A stretch of 64,000 nt of DNA from Anas platyrhynchos (Eukaryota > Chordata > Aves > Anseriformes > Anatidae). Under the pieces are notes generated by a model that did no database searches, was not told where the DNA came from, and saw only the letters and a list, made by a program, of their open reading frames with translations. Position numbers and translations under genes: made by a program. Positions 23,801-38,800 of the stretch are shown here, one piece after another (positions within the stretch are counted from its first letter, which is position 1; the number at the start of each line of letters is the position of its first letter). The stretch lies in assembly GCF_047663525.1 (NCBI RefSeq), contig NC_092592.1:19728001-19792000 (forward strand). The letters run 5' to 3'.

Positions 23801-26800
23801 GTCTGTCTCACAGTTTCGATAGAGGTCAGCAAGCTGTGTGCAACAGTTTAGTGAGAGGTTGTGAATGCGGAGTCGTCGCTGTCCGGCACAACTTGTATAT
23901 AGCAAAGCACACTGCAAAAGACAAAAATGCCAAGATACAGGAAAGTGAGGTCCTGCTACAGTAAGAAAGGTGGGGTTTGAATATACTTCATTAAAAATCA
24001 GGATTCAGGTGTCCAGACAAGAAAATTACGTAGAGGATTTGCACAATAACTTAAAAGCATATGCTAAGGATGAGTCAATGAAAGGTAACAGGCAGCAAAT
24101 GCTAGCAGTTGTCTTCGAAGACAGATTGTGGATTGAAGCTGAGCTCTCAGGTCTCACCCTGAGACCATGTATTCTGAAAGGTTAGGGATACAGAAAGTGA
24201 CAGGAAGACTTCACAGTTCCTTGAGTGTCTAATAATTCAGCTTTAGAGCGATAATCATCTGCAACTGGCACACTCCCACAGTTAGGCATTGGTTCTTGTT
24301 TTGACACATTCTTGCTGACATTTTTTCAATTGTTAACTGCCTTCCTTCTTCTATGAAAGCCTTCACCCTCCCCTGCCTCACCTGAAGGAGTGCACCACTG
24401 TCTTCACTCAGTTTGTCATCATGCTTGAATTCCACTGTGATGGTTTTATCACAGTCCAAACCTGCCATCTCTACGTCAGTTGTGTTGCTCATATAGAAAG
24501 CTCCAAAAAAGTCAGTTGCTCGAATGCCTACAAAAGAAGGATACATGATAAATGAGCTGTGCTTTTCGACAGAATAAAAAGACAGCTTTTAGAGCCCTGA
24601 AAATCCTGTCACTAGGGACACTAATTATCTTGACAGATTTCAAAAGGAATCTTTGTTCAGTCTTGACAAAGTGCTTCAAGGTCAGAGCTTTAAGAGAGCT
24701 TTTTGCATAGTCTAGTCTCAAAAGGCTTAAATTAGGGGAAAAATCTGTTACTTCCCATGTGATATACTTGAAGTAGTAAATTTTTTAAGACTCATTCATG
24801 CTAACACCCACCTGTGCTTGTGCGTACTCTCATCACAGCATCAAATCCCACTTCTTTCTGGACATCTCTTCTCAAGTCATTTAGGAACCTATCCTGGTCT
24901 GTCTCCAGCTAAAACACAATCAGTAATTCAAGTTTCACCATAAATCACAATTAAAAAAAAAAGATACACCACTTGCAGTTTTACCTTAAAAAATCAGCTC
25001 AGTGTCCTACTAATATAATGTCATGATAAAAGTTAACAGCATAGCTTGTTGTTCTTGTTCACAGAGATTGTGCAAAGACAAAGCTAACAAAATATTCTTG
25101 GTGAAAAACTCAAAGTAGCATTTTTTATCTCCAAAGAAGTATTTGTTTGCTATGATTTACACAACAAAAAAGAACTGGCAGCTAAAGAGCAACTTTTACT
25201 CAAATCAAATACGAGTCTGACTCAATGGAGCTCTTACCTGGAAATACGCATACTTATAAATGGAGCCTCCTGTCTGGTAAGTTACTATGCCTAGCGTTGC
25301 CACATCCAAATACTGGTTTGGAAATAGGAACAGATCCACACAGCAGCCTTGGGCCACACAGTCCTTAGCCAAGTTGTTGTAGAAGCTTGTCTGAGGTTGA
25401 AACAAAGTCTAAGAAAGGAAGTCAGATGTGAGATCAAAAGTTTGTGCTAAGAGAAGGAAAGCAAGAGGCAGATTATAATCACAGGAAAAAACACATTTAA
25501 TGCTTCAAGTCTCCATTCTGCAAAATTCAGATTATATGACATCCTTCCTGACCCTGCCTTTGAAAATGACTGTAATGTCATAAAAATTACTACACATCTT
25601 GCATTAATCCTAAATTCTGCATGTTTACTTTAACACATCATCTATAGTACTTCATGCCGTGTAAGAATACAGATCTACTTCTTTTTCTTATACCAGAGCT
25701 ATCCTTATGATATCAACTTTACACAGCTGTGCCTGAGAACAGCCAATGAAGTGTAATGTTAAAAGATAATAACTGCGATGGTTACACTGCATGCTACCCT
25801 TGTCACTCTTTCAGTGATACTTCAGAGCTATTTTACCCTGTAAGGAGTATAATGTAGAAATGAATCATAAGCATCGTTATTACCTTCTCCTTATCTGTGT
25901 TGATTAGTTTCTTATCGTCCCTGTTCTTCAGCTTCCCTGGGGCCTCTGCAATGGGCAGAGAGGTGTGGAAAATGAAGAGCTTGCCAGCACACTCAGCTGC
26001 CTACAGAAGAGGGGGGTGAAATTGCTCAAGTTAGAAACATTTAATAAAAACATTTAGGCCAAAATGTGATTCAAGGACACACATCCAAGCATCTTTATTA
26101 CTTCATTTCTTCATGTCAAGAAGGTACTACACACAGGCTCAGTAATCACTTGGCTATATCAATGGTACCCATCACAGAGAGCACAGCTTGATGATCTGTT
26201 ACAGAAAAGGAAGTTTCAGTTCTACTGGACCTGTGCTAGTTCTATGGCAGGGAGAAGAGGTCTGGCTTCAAGGAGACAAAGAGCAATAAATTCTCTAAAG
26301 GCAGGACTCAGCTACAAAAAGTTTTGCACAAATGAGTTAGATTGCTTTCAGCTACTGAATTTGTGGGAATAAGTTAAGTCACAGAAATGGAAAAGGATGT
26401 CATAATCTGACTTCCAAAAGATCATTAATTTTAAATCAATAGTCTACGTAGACTCCCACCAATGTTTAGTAGGTCATTTTCTCTGATACATAGAGTAAGC
26501 AATCAATTAGTAGTTCGAATTGCTTCTTGACTGAAGTAGTTACCAAACCTGAGTTTAGGGGAGACTTGTAAGGACTTATATGACAGACAAATGAAGTTGT
26601 AAGAACAGATTTGGTGGAATCATACAGGAAATCCATTTGATCAATACATACAAGTCTGAGTTAGATCACACATGCAATTACCTGAAGTACTAGAATGGAA
26701 GAACTTTTGGAAAATTTTACTGCTATATAATAAAATTTTACATATTGGTATGGATAACTTCAACAGATCGCACTCTCTCCTTTTATTTAAATTTATACCA

Positions 26801-29800
26801 GAGCTTCCAGCACAGGATTAGAAAGACACTGTGTTACAGAACTCCTCCTAAATGATATGTGAAGGAGTTCAGCACCTGGTTTTAACACTGAAAGGTCTTT
26901 TCTGTAGGTTCTGGAAACTGGTCAAAGCAAAAACACTGCCATGTCACCAAGATTAAGCCTCATTTCTTGTATTCTCAGCAAAAATGCTTTAAAAAATTAT
27001 ATAGAGAAGAGATAGCTGGCTACATAGAACTGGAGGTACGTGCACTTTAATGGGCCAAGTAGAGAATGACGGAACATGAACTTCAGAGTACTCAGACTGA
27101 AAATTTGCTATGACAATGCATTTACCAACCTTCAATGCTTCCAGTCCTGCTTGAATCACAGGTCCAAAAACAGTTTCTGTTTCTCTTGTGTCTGCAAACA
27201 TTTCTGGAATCTGGTCCAGCAAACTAGCAAGGAAAAAGGAGGAATTCAGGAAGAATCTATGTAAGTGGTAAAGCCACAGTTTTAGTTAGTTGTTGACCTA
27301 TGAGACTGAGGTGGTTTAAACACAAGTTCCTAACGTGTATGTTTTCTGAAGATACTTTGTTTTTTTGTTTTGTTTTAAACACAGTATTTGCCACCCATTG
27401 CTTATGTGTGAAAAACCTCATACTTCAATAGCTGTTTGTGCTCTTTTAATATATACCAACACATATTGCTAGGTAAATTCTTAGGGAAGACTAGCAATAC
27501 TTCACCTCTGTTTGCCAAACATCCAATGTGCTATTCAAAGATTAATAGACTTCATTCACAGATTTGTACTTGCTTTTGTTAATGCACTACAGAACAGGCA
27601 GGCAATTTTCATTAACAACATGAACTGCGTCTAGTTCCCCAAACCTACTTAGCTACACACCATAGTTTAATTGCAATTCAAGTATAGTGTTAAATAGCTT
27701 GCCAAAATTTTGTTAATTTCTTTCTTTCCTTCTAGATTTCACCTTTCCCTAACCCTATTCAATTTTTCCATTGAACCAAAATCAGACACCATTGTTGTCT
27801 TCATTTATAATTTACCTGGGCATCTGTCTTAAAGATGATGATTCTGTATTCCTGTAACTTTCATTCTCCACCATTTTGATTTTTTTTTTTCCTCCCCTAG
27901 ACAGACACTTCTGCACTAAATCCCATTAAATATAGCCTCTGCCAAGCTGGTCTGGAAGCCAAATAAACCCTTACACTCCATAAATTTTCCCATCCTCTCC
28001 TTTGTCGGTTTCATCTCAAAGAGTATAGACTTCTAGGCACGTAACACAACAAATAAGCAGTGAACATGACACTTGTAAATGAAACACTTGAGTCTACCAA
28101 ACAAAATGTTTACTCTGCACAACATAATTCAGTTTCTGTTACCTGACAATAACTGTCCTGGACTCGTTCACATTCACCAGGAAACCATCAAGGAGTGGCA
28201 CAAACATGTCTGCCACATCTGAGACAACCATCATTTGCGGCTGCGCCAATGAGCTCTTCACGTTATAGAAGTGTAATACCTTGTTGTAAGTGACAAAGCC
28301 TACTCGAATGGCTGATTCTTCCATGTTTCCTTCTCTGTAAGAGACATACTTCTAAGTCGATCGCAAAATCATTACACAGAATACAACACAGTAAAGGGTA
28401 AAGGAGAAAATGAAAGGAAGGAAAAATCTTTCAGCTAGAAAAGTACTCAGATGTCCTGCTTGATCTCTTTGCAAACAAAAGCTTGACAGGATTATCTTTT
28501 TTTTTTATTATTATTATGTTTAACCCCTGGCTTTTTTTAAAAAGGAGAAAGTGAGTTTCCCCTGTTTTGACTGGCTACAATAGTACACATTATACATACC
28601 TGGGCAGGTAATCCAAGAGTGACTTTAATTCTTCACATATTAGCCTCACTAAGCCACTCTTCACAGCATTGTAAGACACATCAATCATGAAAATGAAAGC
28701 AGGTGGACTAGGAAATTTGTTATTCTGTGGAAGAAGGGGAAGAAGTCACATTAAGGTCATGTAACACAATCCACAACAGCTCTGCAACATGAACAAACAA
28801 ATGCAGGTCAAAACTCCTACGGTACTCATATACTTTTCACTCATAAGTGATTGTTTCTTCGGATTACTTTCACATTCCTGCCCATCTAACAGAAATCTAA
28901 GTGCACTGTGCTTGAAATGCAGCGCTACTATGTACCCCGACAAATTTTGATATCTCTCAACAAACAGCAGATGACTTTAGTTTTTCTGAAAACGTTCGGG
29001 TTTTATTTAAAAGCATAACATAGTAATAAACATATACTACTGTACCTTGCAGTAGTCAACTGTTGCCAGAAACTCATAGGACCCCAATGATAACTCAGGT
29101 CGATCATAGAAGTCTACTCGCTTTCCCGTGTGATCCAAATGCTGGAAGTAGTGAGGTGGCACTGGGTAAAGAAAAAAACATGAAGTTCAGTGACAAACTA
29201 TGATAAGCACTGTCACAGATGGTTCAAATAAAACTCCTGGAAAAATAGCTAGCTAGACTTCTGTGCTACCACGCAAGTATTACAAGAAATATTGATGCAA
29301 TTAAGAGAATCATTACATCCAAAAAAAAAAAATAAATAGTTCCTTTGGCCTTACGCACCAGGTGGCACATAACAGTCACTATTGTATTTTTCTTGAATCT
29401 TTTACATTCTGATTTTGTATTTCTTATCAGAAAGGTCACTGCAACATGCACTTTGAGTTTTCCCGAGTGATTTAGTCCCAAGGAGAAATGTAGGTCTTGT
29501 AAAAGTAGTAAAAAATGACTTGCAACAGCATTTGCAACAAGCTACAAGCTTCACTATTACTGAGACAGTTCAGACATACCAAAAAACTAAGCCCCTCTTT
29601 TTATTATGAGTTATTCAAAACAATCAAAGCGCCAACAATTCAGAAGAACACTGTGATACTATTAACACTGTGTAAGTAAGCAGATACCACTCTCTACTCT
29701 CTAAGTACACATCCAGTACAAGCTAATTACTTGATTTCTTTTTCACAGAAAACAGGAATTGCTCTGAAGCATTAGGTACAACTACATTAGATTTTCACAT

Positions 29801-32800
29801 CTCTTAAGAGGAAGCATGTTTTCTATTGATTTAGAAGAGCAGTGAAGATAAAATGGCATATATTGAATACTCCTATTCAACTGTAGCAGATTTACCTGCA
29901 ATCTCATCTTTAAGCAGTGTCCAAACAGGCTTTGTGAGCAAGAAAAAAAATCCTAACTCATGCTACTAACTAGATATTCATCTCAATAACACAAATAATT
30001 TCTCAGAACACTATACATCATGCAACAAGTACCTCACATTAAAAGCTTTGGTATGATGAAACTACAAAACATAAGCACCTGCTTAATTTGAACATCATTT
30101 AATAACTGTGCAGTGAACATGTTTTATTCATTTTTTTTTCCCAACAGTAAACACATTACAGCATAGCATACATTAGATATGACCGTAACATGATTAAGAT
30201 TCATTTCTTCACATCTTTTTTTGAAGATCACTACAGTAGTGCCTGTAGGATGGTTTTCAGAAGAAGCCTTACCCTCAGTGACACAGCTGCAGAAACAGCA
30301 CTGGAACCTCCTTCCACCCTCAATAAACTGCATAAAAGGGCACATGTAGGCCTTGCACCTATTACACCGGACAGGACCAGATTCTCCATGATCTACTAAA
30401 TAAGGAAGGGTCTGTGGAAACAGGAAAAAAAATCAAAAAGGTCACTTGATGATGAGAAAAATGCAACCGCATATACTGCAAAGCTTAAAACTATTTCCTT
30501 GTAAATTGTATAGAATTTAGTATTTTTGGCAGCTGTGAGAGAGAATGCAGGGGAAGCCCAAACAAATATTTTACAAATATTTTTCAGCTCTAGCTGTTAA
30601 CACAGCAGTTCCTTTGTGGGCTGCAGTCATTAACAGGCTATCCCACTTAGACACAAACAAGTACTCAGGCATGGTGCTGCACCACCTTACACAGTAGCCT
30701 GCTTGAGGAGCATGAGCTCTAGAAGGAAAGACACGCTGCACAGCACAGATGGATCCCAAGTGAACACTGAAGACTGAAGCCATGCAAACAGTGGCTGTGA
30801 TAACATCATGGGAGCGAACACCATTTCCACCTCACCCCAGGTTGATTTTTTTTAGAAGCAACTCTTTACCTCCTGTTTTTCCCTTGTAAAAAAACATTTT
30901 TTTTTTTGACAAAATAGAAGCCAGTCACTGCATTCCACAAATTCAAGAGTTTAAAGTATCCGGATTATCTTAAAAAATTTAAATGGTTAAAACTTCTTTT
31001 TCAAGTTCTCCATGAAATACAACATATCCATATGTTCTGCTTGTCTTGACACCACATGTAATTTTAAAGGACTTGCTATCATTTAGTGATACCATTTCTC
31101 AACTATTACTGGCAAGATAGTCTTTTTGCAGCCCAACCAGAGGAAGATGCTTGGCAACTTCTTCAGCTTTTTAACCTCAGAATGAGCAAAAGCACTTTAA
31201 AATGATTAAGACAGAGCTTTCGCAAGCTGCAAGCTACATTCATAGTTCAAGACACCTTTCGGTAACTAAGAATCTAGCTCAAGATGTTTAATTACTTTTA
31301 AACTATGACATTTAAGGCGTCCAATCTTAATTCTTCCACGCACCCTAAATCTCTGGTCATTTTCAAGAAAGAATGTATTCCTTGAGCTTAAGTTGAACAA
31401 ATGCCCTTGACACTTAATTCTTCTTCACGCTGCAGATGTATCAAATGTCTCATTCACCCCCACTAGTCCTTTGTTGACAATACAATGGCTTTGCTGCCAG
31501 TGTGTCTCAGTTCCTACCCACTAGGCTGACCTCCTCCGAGGAAACAAAATTTCAAGTTTTCTGACTGCTAGGCAATATTAGTATTAAGTTTCCACACAAT
31601 AAGCCTCTTCCCGTCTTACCCCCCTGCGAAAATAAGTAGTACTATACATAACTTGCTACTTACCACTTACTACCAGAAGGCACACATACTTCTTACTAGA
31701 ACTCCCAAGTTTTGCTTTCTGAACTGTGCATTAACACAGGGCAAAAGCCCTGTATCTTGCAACCAGATGCTGAATTCTCGTAGGTTCTAGATTTATCCAG
31801 ATGTTGCATTTTCAGCAGTCCTATTTTATTTATCCTCTTACCTCTGATACGTTAAACATTAGCTCTACTTAGTCCTATTGCTCTCAGCAGCTGAGCCTAC
31901 ATCTATCAGAAGGGCTCCTCCACAGGGAGTTTGCCCTTGCCATAAAAAACTTTCCACAATCTCCAGCACAATTTTCCAGTCCTAGAGATGTTTTTTCTGG
32001 ATAACACAAGTGTTTGTTCAAAGCATAAACACACCATGAGCACTAATAGCTGGTTTGTGAAACTTGTCTGAAAATGCACCCCCAGGTTTCTCAAGTAAGA
32101 TAACATTTGCCTATTGCTCTCCTTTTAAACTCCAGCCAAATACAGAAATTAATTTCACAACTCAGTTTTATCACAAGCTAATTTTCAGAATCCAAATTGT
32201 AGTTTAGGAACATTAGCCAAATGAAACAAAAATCACCCTTAAACACCAGAGAATGTTCCTTTCTTCATGAGATGTTAAAGTCAAGTTTTACAAGGCAGAG
32301 AACACTGCAAACATACTAAAATTTCACAAGCATATTTGTCTTTATGTCACTGCTCTAAGTGAACTAATGCTACACAACACCCAGAGTATTTGCCATACTT
32401 TTAATACAGTTTCCAGCTCTCATTCTCAAAGCTTTTATCTATTCAGCAACCAGATACAGCAGGTAAAAGGCTGGCTAGCTAGCCACATATGACACCTAGA
32501 AGGAAACAAGCGGTGCACAGAGAAAGTGCAGAAATTCAAGTTCAGCAGAGCCTGGAACTCAGTCTCATGCTGTCTGCTATCCCACACAGTGCTGTGCATG
32601 GACACAACATCAGGTAGCTTAACCAGCACTGCTTGATATATTCTCATCCAACTCCACAACTTGATATCCCAGAAAACACTATCAGTGATTTGTTACCATT
32701 TCAATACTGCAGACCAAGAAAGAAATTGAGATCAACTCAAAGCGCACACGTTTATTAGCATCCTAGTATTTTGGTCATTTAGTCAGAATGATGCTTGACA

Positions 32801-35800
32801 GTTACTGCAAAAAAGAAAGCTGAGATTCTCATAGCAATCAAAATATTAAATGTTTTGAACACAACATTCTTCTGCCTTACAGATCTCTACCACACACTTG
32901 TGAAAGAACCAACATTTACCTAGGCTTTGTTACTTAAACATGCCTACTGTTGAAAGTTAAACAAGGTTATCTGCAAAATAGCAACATCTAATAGCATTCT
33001 CCTGATGAGATCAGATTGCATACAGTGCGAGTGTGACTTCACAAACAGTTCTCACCTCATCTGGGGGTAGGGTAGCCAGCGGTTTTATGACAGCAGCTAG
33101 AGGAACTTGGGACTGTTTGGCCATATCTGATGTGCAGGGAATATTGTACGATGTACATCTTATATACCGGGGGCTTGCGTTCCCTGGAGAACAAAGGAAA
33201 AAATGCCGACAAGTTTCAGTAAAGTTTATATTAAGAACAGAATCTTTCTTTCTTTTCTTGTTCTTCTTTATATGAAGAACAAGATAGCTTCAGTTCTGCT
33301 GCTGAGTCACAGAATAAGAATGTATTTAAAAAAAAAAAGACATAGAACTTAATTCCCAACCAAAAGCCTCTTTACAACTATGCATAATAAAAGCCTTTAA
33401 CTCAAAACAAGTGAATTTGACTCCATATCAACTTAACATCTAAAGTATTCCCACTCCACTCTTTTTGCAGACTAAATCATACTATGGGCAAAGATCTCAA
33501 CTCAGACATTTCTAATGTCTGATTTTGTAAGTCTGGCTGAAGAGCGAAGCACTTGATTACAGAATTGGATTCTGAAGTTTTAAGGGAGCTTAAGATCTCC
33601 AAATAAAGTCATGGGAAATAAAAAGATTAAATTCTTTCTCTAAAATCCATGAACCAAATAGCGTCCCATACTTAAAAAAAAAATACACTGTTTCCAGTCC
33701 AACTCAAACACTACTACTAGTAAATTTCAGTTCTGACCTGAATGATTAAAGACAATTCCACCACTTTTTTAGGCTTGTGTTCATTGCTTGAATTCATTGT
33801 TAAAAATATTTTACCTTGATCCTTGACCAAGAAATTGGTAGTAACGAGCGGTGGGACCTGTCCTCTTACTCCAGTGACAAATGGTTCTGATCCACGGTTA
33901 CTTCTGTCATCTTCAATCACTTGAATCTACGATCGAAGAAAACATCACATTGAAATCAAACCTCCAAAGATTAAAGTACCACAAAATAACACACTTGCAT
34001 CTGTAAGACAGTGGAAAGGGAACCTGAGGCAAACATCACTAGCTCTAAAAATAAGAGGTCTAAGGCAAGCAGGTTTTGTCAAGCAGTCACCTCTCAGTTG
34101 GATTTCAATTATTACTGAATGACTAACAATAAAATATAAATGGTATTTTCCCCAAGTACTGAGTAGTAGCATACTTTGTGTTTTAGGGACTAATCTGAAC
34201 TCATAACAAGCAAACTTAAGTCAAGAAAGGATTTTTTTGCTAGTGTTTCTGTTTACTAGTCCTAGCCAAATTAAAATCAGAAGCTTTTTTAAGCCTCAGG
34301 GTGAAGTTCTATACATGACCTGGATTTTCCTTTCTGTTGTGCTCCCAATGCTTTTTCATAGCATGTGTTTATTTTCATCCACTGCAGCTCTCACCTAAAG
34401 ACACGCTTGCCAGCTCAACTGTAAATCTTTACTGCACTGTAGTGCTCAAGAATTTATGATTTGAATTCTGGGGATGCGGAAAGTGAAGTTTCACTAGAGC
34501 TGAAAATTATTCAAGCTTAAACTTCACAAAAGCAGAAAACAGCCAAAAAATGGTAAATTTCTTACAATTTCAATTTCTTCATTAATGCAAATGTACTTAA
34601 GAAAACAGAAACACATCAGTTTTACTTGACTAAAATATCCATAAGAACAGAAGATTATTCTTACACATTTTTAACTACCTTTACCATTCCAGTGCTTGAA
34701 TCTAAGCATGAAAGCCAGCAGCTGTCTTGCCACCAAACACACATACCTTTGCTTAGAGTCAAATTGCAAAATGCAGAATTTTGCACAGCAAAACTTCTAC
34801 CCTCTCACTCTGGCTTCCAAGGAGCCAGCAAAAACACCACCCCCATAGCATCAGACTGACTTCTAGGATAAATCTAGTTCCATCTCAAAAGCCTACAGAC
34901 TGATTGACATTTCTGACTTCACTGCTTGTAGCTGTTGTATGACCAAATTTGGTTAAACAAGGAAGAATTGATACAAGGGTCATTGCTTTTTTTTTTTTCT
35001 TCCAATGCAAAAGGTAGCTGCTTTTTCTTTAGGTAGAGTTCTCTAGACATAACCATTCTATTTTCAAAATCAAAATGTAATGGTTATTTATGAGCACAGA
35101 TAATGAAAGAATGTTTACGGCTCCCCGGACCTCGTATTAGTCAACTAAGATTTACAGGAGTTAACATCCAAACAAAAATAGTTTCTCCTCAGTTTTAGAG
35201 TTTCAAAGCACTAGCCCAGTATCGGTATCAACACGAACTGTAATCAAGTTCTGCTTAGAACTGGTAGAAGACACGGCTACAAAGGCTCATGCTGTGTGTA
35301 TGTTAACATGGCATGTGCTGTACGGACAATTATACTGATGGCTTACACTGAAAATGCCAGTTGGAATCTGACGGAGGTATTTTAAGGATCAGAAAAGTAA
35401 AGGGGAGACATTCTTCATGATCTGTTTCTGCAATGGTCTGCTTTCTATTGCCTCACCAGTCATTGCAGAAGAGAAGATTTTAAACAACCTCTTGTGGTGT
35501 TACGCTACTCATTTTGGTAAGGCAAACAGAAGACAGCAAGGAAAGGATAAAGGATTAATGATGGAGGGTTAGTAAGGTGAAAGTCAGATATCAGGCATGC
35601 ACAGATGGTCACCAACACACAGACTACAATTGACATAGATACAGCACTTACTGGACTAGGAATTGCATCAGGGTCTATTCTGTGCCTGGGTTTCTGCTGG
35701 GGTGGCAGCTCATTAAGTTGCTTTATTTATTTATTTTTTAAATAAAGAGTGCCACAAAAAAAAAAAAAGAAAAGAAAGAGAAGAGAAGAGAATAATAAAA

Positions 35801-38800
35801 CAAAGAGTAACAGCGTTACTTCTCTCTACCCAAACTTGTAGCACTGGAATTAGGTATTTGGACATTGGTTCATGCAACAAGAAACACCAGCTTCTGCAGC
35901 ATTCACTGAACCTAAAAATGAGTCTTCAGGTTGTATTGGGCCTGGGCACCGAACACATTGCTAACAGACGTAGTGGCTCACGTGCTCACTTTGGTTAGAA
36001 ATTGCGGATTTATGTTTTAAGAACATGCTGAAATGAAGGTAACTGATACAAGCCATTTGAGATTTCATTTAGTGGGAGAGAAGAGAAGCAGACAAGCAAT
36101 TACAAGTTCATATATTCCACATAAAAAAATTTGCAGCCCCAAGCCTTGCATAAATCTGAAGTCTAAACAGCTCACCATTTCTGAATAGCAACAATTTTTG
36201 AACAGCAACAGTCAAGATCTCAGCTATAACTCACAACTACATTATTTTTTTATAGTTTTTAAGTAAACTGATTGTAAGCACTGTCCTGGAAATGCTTCCT
36301 GTTATCAAATGATTGTAGCCTTCTGAGACAACGGAACAGCATCAGGAGCAGTGGAAGGAAGAGAACAGCAGACTAGGGGCAACAATGCTCCCAGGCTTAG
36401 TATTACTCATCATTGTCAGCCATCACACATCATTGCTCCTCTTTTCGCAGAGACTCCATTCCAAAAGATAGTTCTAATTTGAGAAGTTGCCCATATTTGA
36501 CTGAAGCAGTGTCCTGACTTAATGACACAAAGAAAGCTAACCAGCTCTTTACAGAAAAAGGAAAGGAAAAGTACTACAACCATCTCCTATGAACCTTACT
36601 TTAAACCTGGAATATGCAGTTGATAGCTTGCCACCCCAAAACCAGCAATTAGTTCACCTTGGAAAGTAGTTAAGCAGGAATTCAGAAATGGTCAAGCAAG
36701 TATAATCAAAGCCCTGCAGGATTTCTAAAATGTAAACCATAACATGGTACAGAAGACCAGCCGAGAAATTAGAGCAGTGACTTGCATATGCAATGCCTTT
36801 CTTTAGTCTTCTGGGCTTATTCATAACAAATGACTGAAGCTTGGATATACTGGAGAAAAGCAAACAGAAAAATATGCTGCTGTTCTTTGGAAGAAGAAAC
36901 CTGCTTTCAGCTCTGGATTTTGTCAGTTCTGTTTAACATAAAGACACTATGGGAGAGTTCACACTTAAGAACAAAGTAGGCTTACAGGGCTAGGAATGGA
37001 ATCTGGATCCAAGCGTTTTGGTGGCGGTGGTGGTCCAGGCTGACTTCCGTAATTTGGTGTTCCTGGATAAGCTCCTCCATAGTTTGGTTGGGGGCCCCTC
37101 ACCTGTCCAAAGGAACCTTACAAGAAAGAGACAATGGAATCAAACATTAGCTAACATTAGGCAATTCCTCATCAAACACCTCCCATTTTTCCTGTCATCA
37201 TAAAAATAACAAAAAACAAGAAGCTACGACAGGAAACTACATGCTTTTCAGTCAATTAGGTTTAAATGCATTTGTCAATGTTTCAACTCAGTCTGACACA
37301 GTCTTCCTTAAAACCAGACGTAAAGAAACCTGTGTTTTAAGACTAACGTAACTAGTTTTAGAATATATTATTAAAACATGCATTAAGATCATGTACTATG
37401 AATATTCAGGTTGAGCTGCAGAACTACCTAATAGAAAGTGCACACAGAACAGCCAAATAGCCAGCAGATGACCCATAATGCCTCAAACTCAAGTTATGCA
37501 AGGATTTCTCTCAGGCAGTTTTGTACTGCCTAAAAGCACAGTAATAAGTTAGCACATGACAACTTCTTTTGTTTTGTAACTCATGGAAGTAATTTCACAC
37601 CACTTTACACAATTCCAGTCAATTACGGAATAACGTCGTGATTCACCCCACAAGTGTTTTTACAGTTCATAGCAATTTGGACAAATGTTTAAACAAGTAA
37701 TTTACCTGGCCACTTGTGCAAGGCTGCACGTGGGGGGCAGGATTTTCAATCCTGACAGTTGCACGTGATTACTTTATCCTAGCTATCTGCAGATGTTATT
37801 GATTAAAAATCAGCCAAAACTGTTTTATAATCCAGAAAGTTCAAATGATATTACTTCTAAGCACACAGGAATTGTAAAGGGTTTTACAAGGAGAAAAATA
37901 CAGCTTTGTGAATTAAAGAAGAAAAAGTTGCAACTCCTTTTCAATGTATAACACTCCTCTCATACACAGTGTATATTCACACCCAGTGTGTATATTGTTA
38001 AAAACTATAATAATGATTTTCAGGATTTCAAATCTCTACTTTTGAAAGGACAAGGTTGCAGACATCAAATTTAAGTTTGTAGTACAAAAAATTGTGGTCC
38101 AATTGTAGTCTTATGGCACTAAGCATTGAACAATTTTTTAGCCAAGTGAACTAGTGTTCTTTTAATTTCATTAACCTGAATAAAACCTGCATGACAAACA
38201 GCTTAGAATGATAAATCCTACTCTTTGTCTTAGATTTGTCCTTCGCACCAAGGAAACGAGGGAAGCCCTGAAGTGTAGCCAGAAGCCTGCAAGTTACAAA
38301 CCTGAAAGCTGTTTCTCAGTTTGCAGCACACGGAGAACACACCTAACTTACAATTCCTACCCTAGAAATACTCACCGTTCTGCTGCATTTGGTAACCTGG
38401 CTGAGGAGGATGAGTGGGAGGAGGTGGTCCATGGAGGCCACTCATGGGAGGCCCCGGGTGGGGCCCTGACAGAGTTGATGGAGGTGGTGGTGGTGAGGAT
38501 ACATGATTAGGCTGTGATGTTGGTGGTCCAGCAGCTGTCTGCCCAGGCAGCGGCGGGCCTGGCATGGTAGGTGGCCTTGGGGCACCTGTGGTAGGAGGAT
38601 AAGAGGAAGGTCCAATCCCTGTAGAAGATGGAGGTGGAGCAAAACCAGGGACTTGAGTAGGCAGGCGCTGAGTTGATACTGGTTGACCAGAAAAGGGAGG
38701 CTGTGCCAAAGGAAGACCCTGAGACACACTGGGAGGAGGGGGTCCTTGGCTCGCAGTGTAAGGTGTGTAGAGACCAGATCCTGTTGCACTAAAGCTCCCT

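Noticed and set aside
35652-35720. The 69-nt exon as a direct replacement for SEC24C coding exon 5
   Set aside because: The phases do not fit. Joined to coding exon 4 it gives a stop after three codons.
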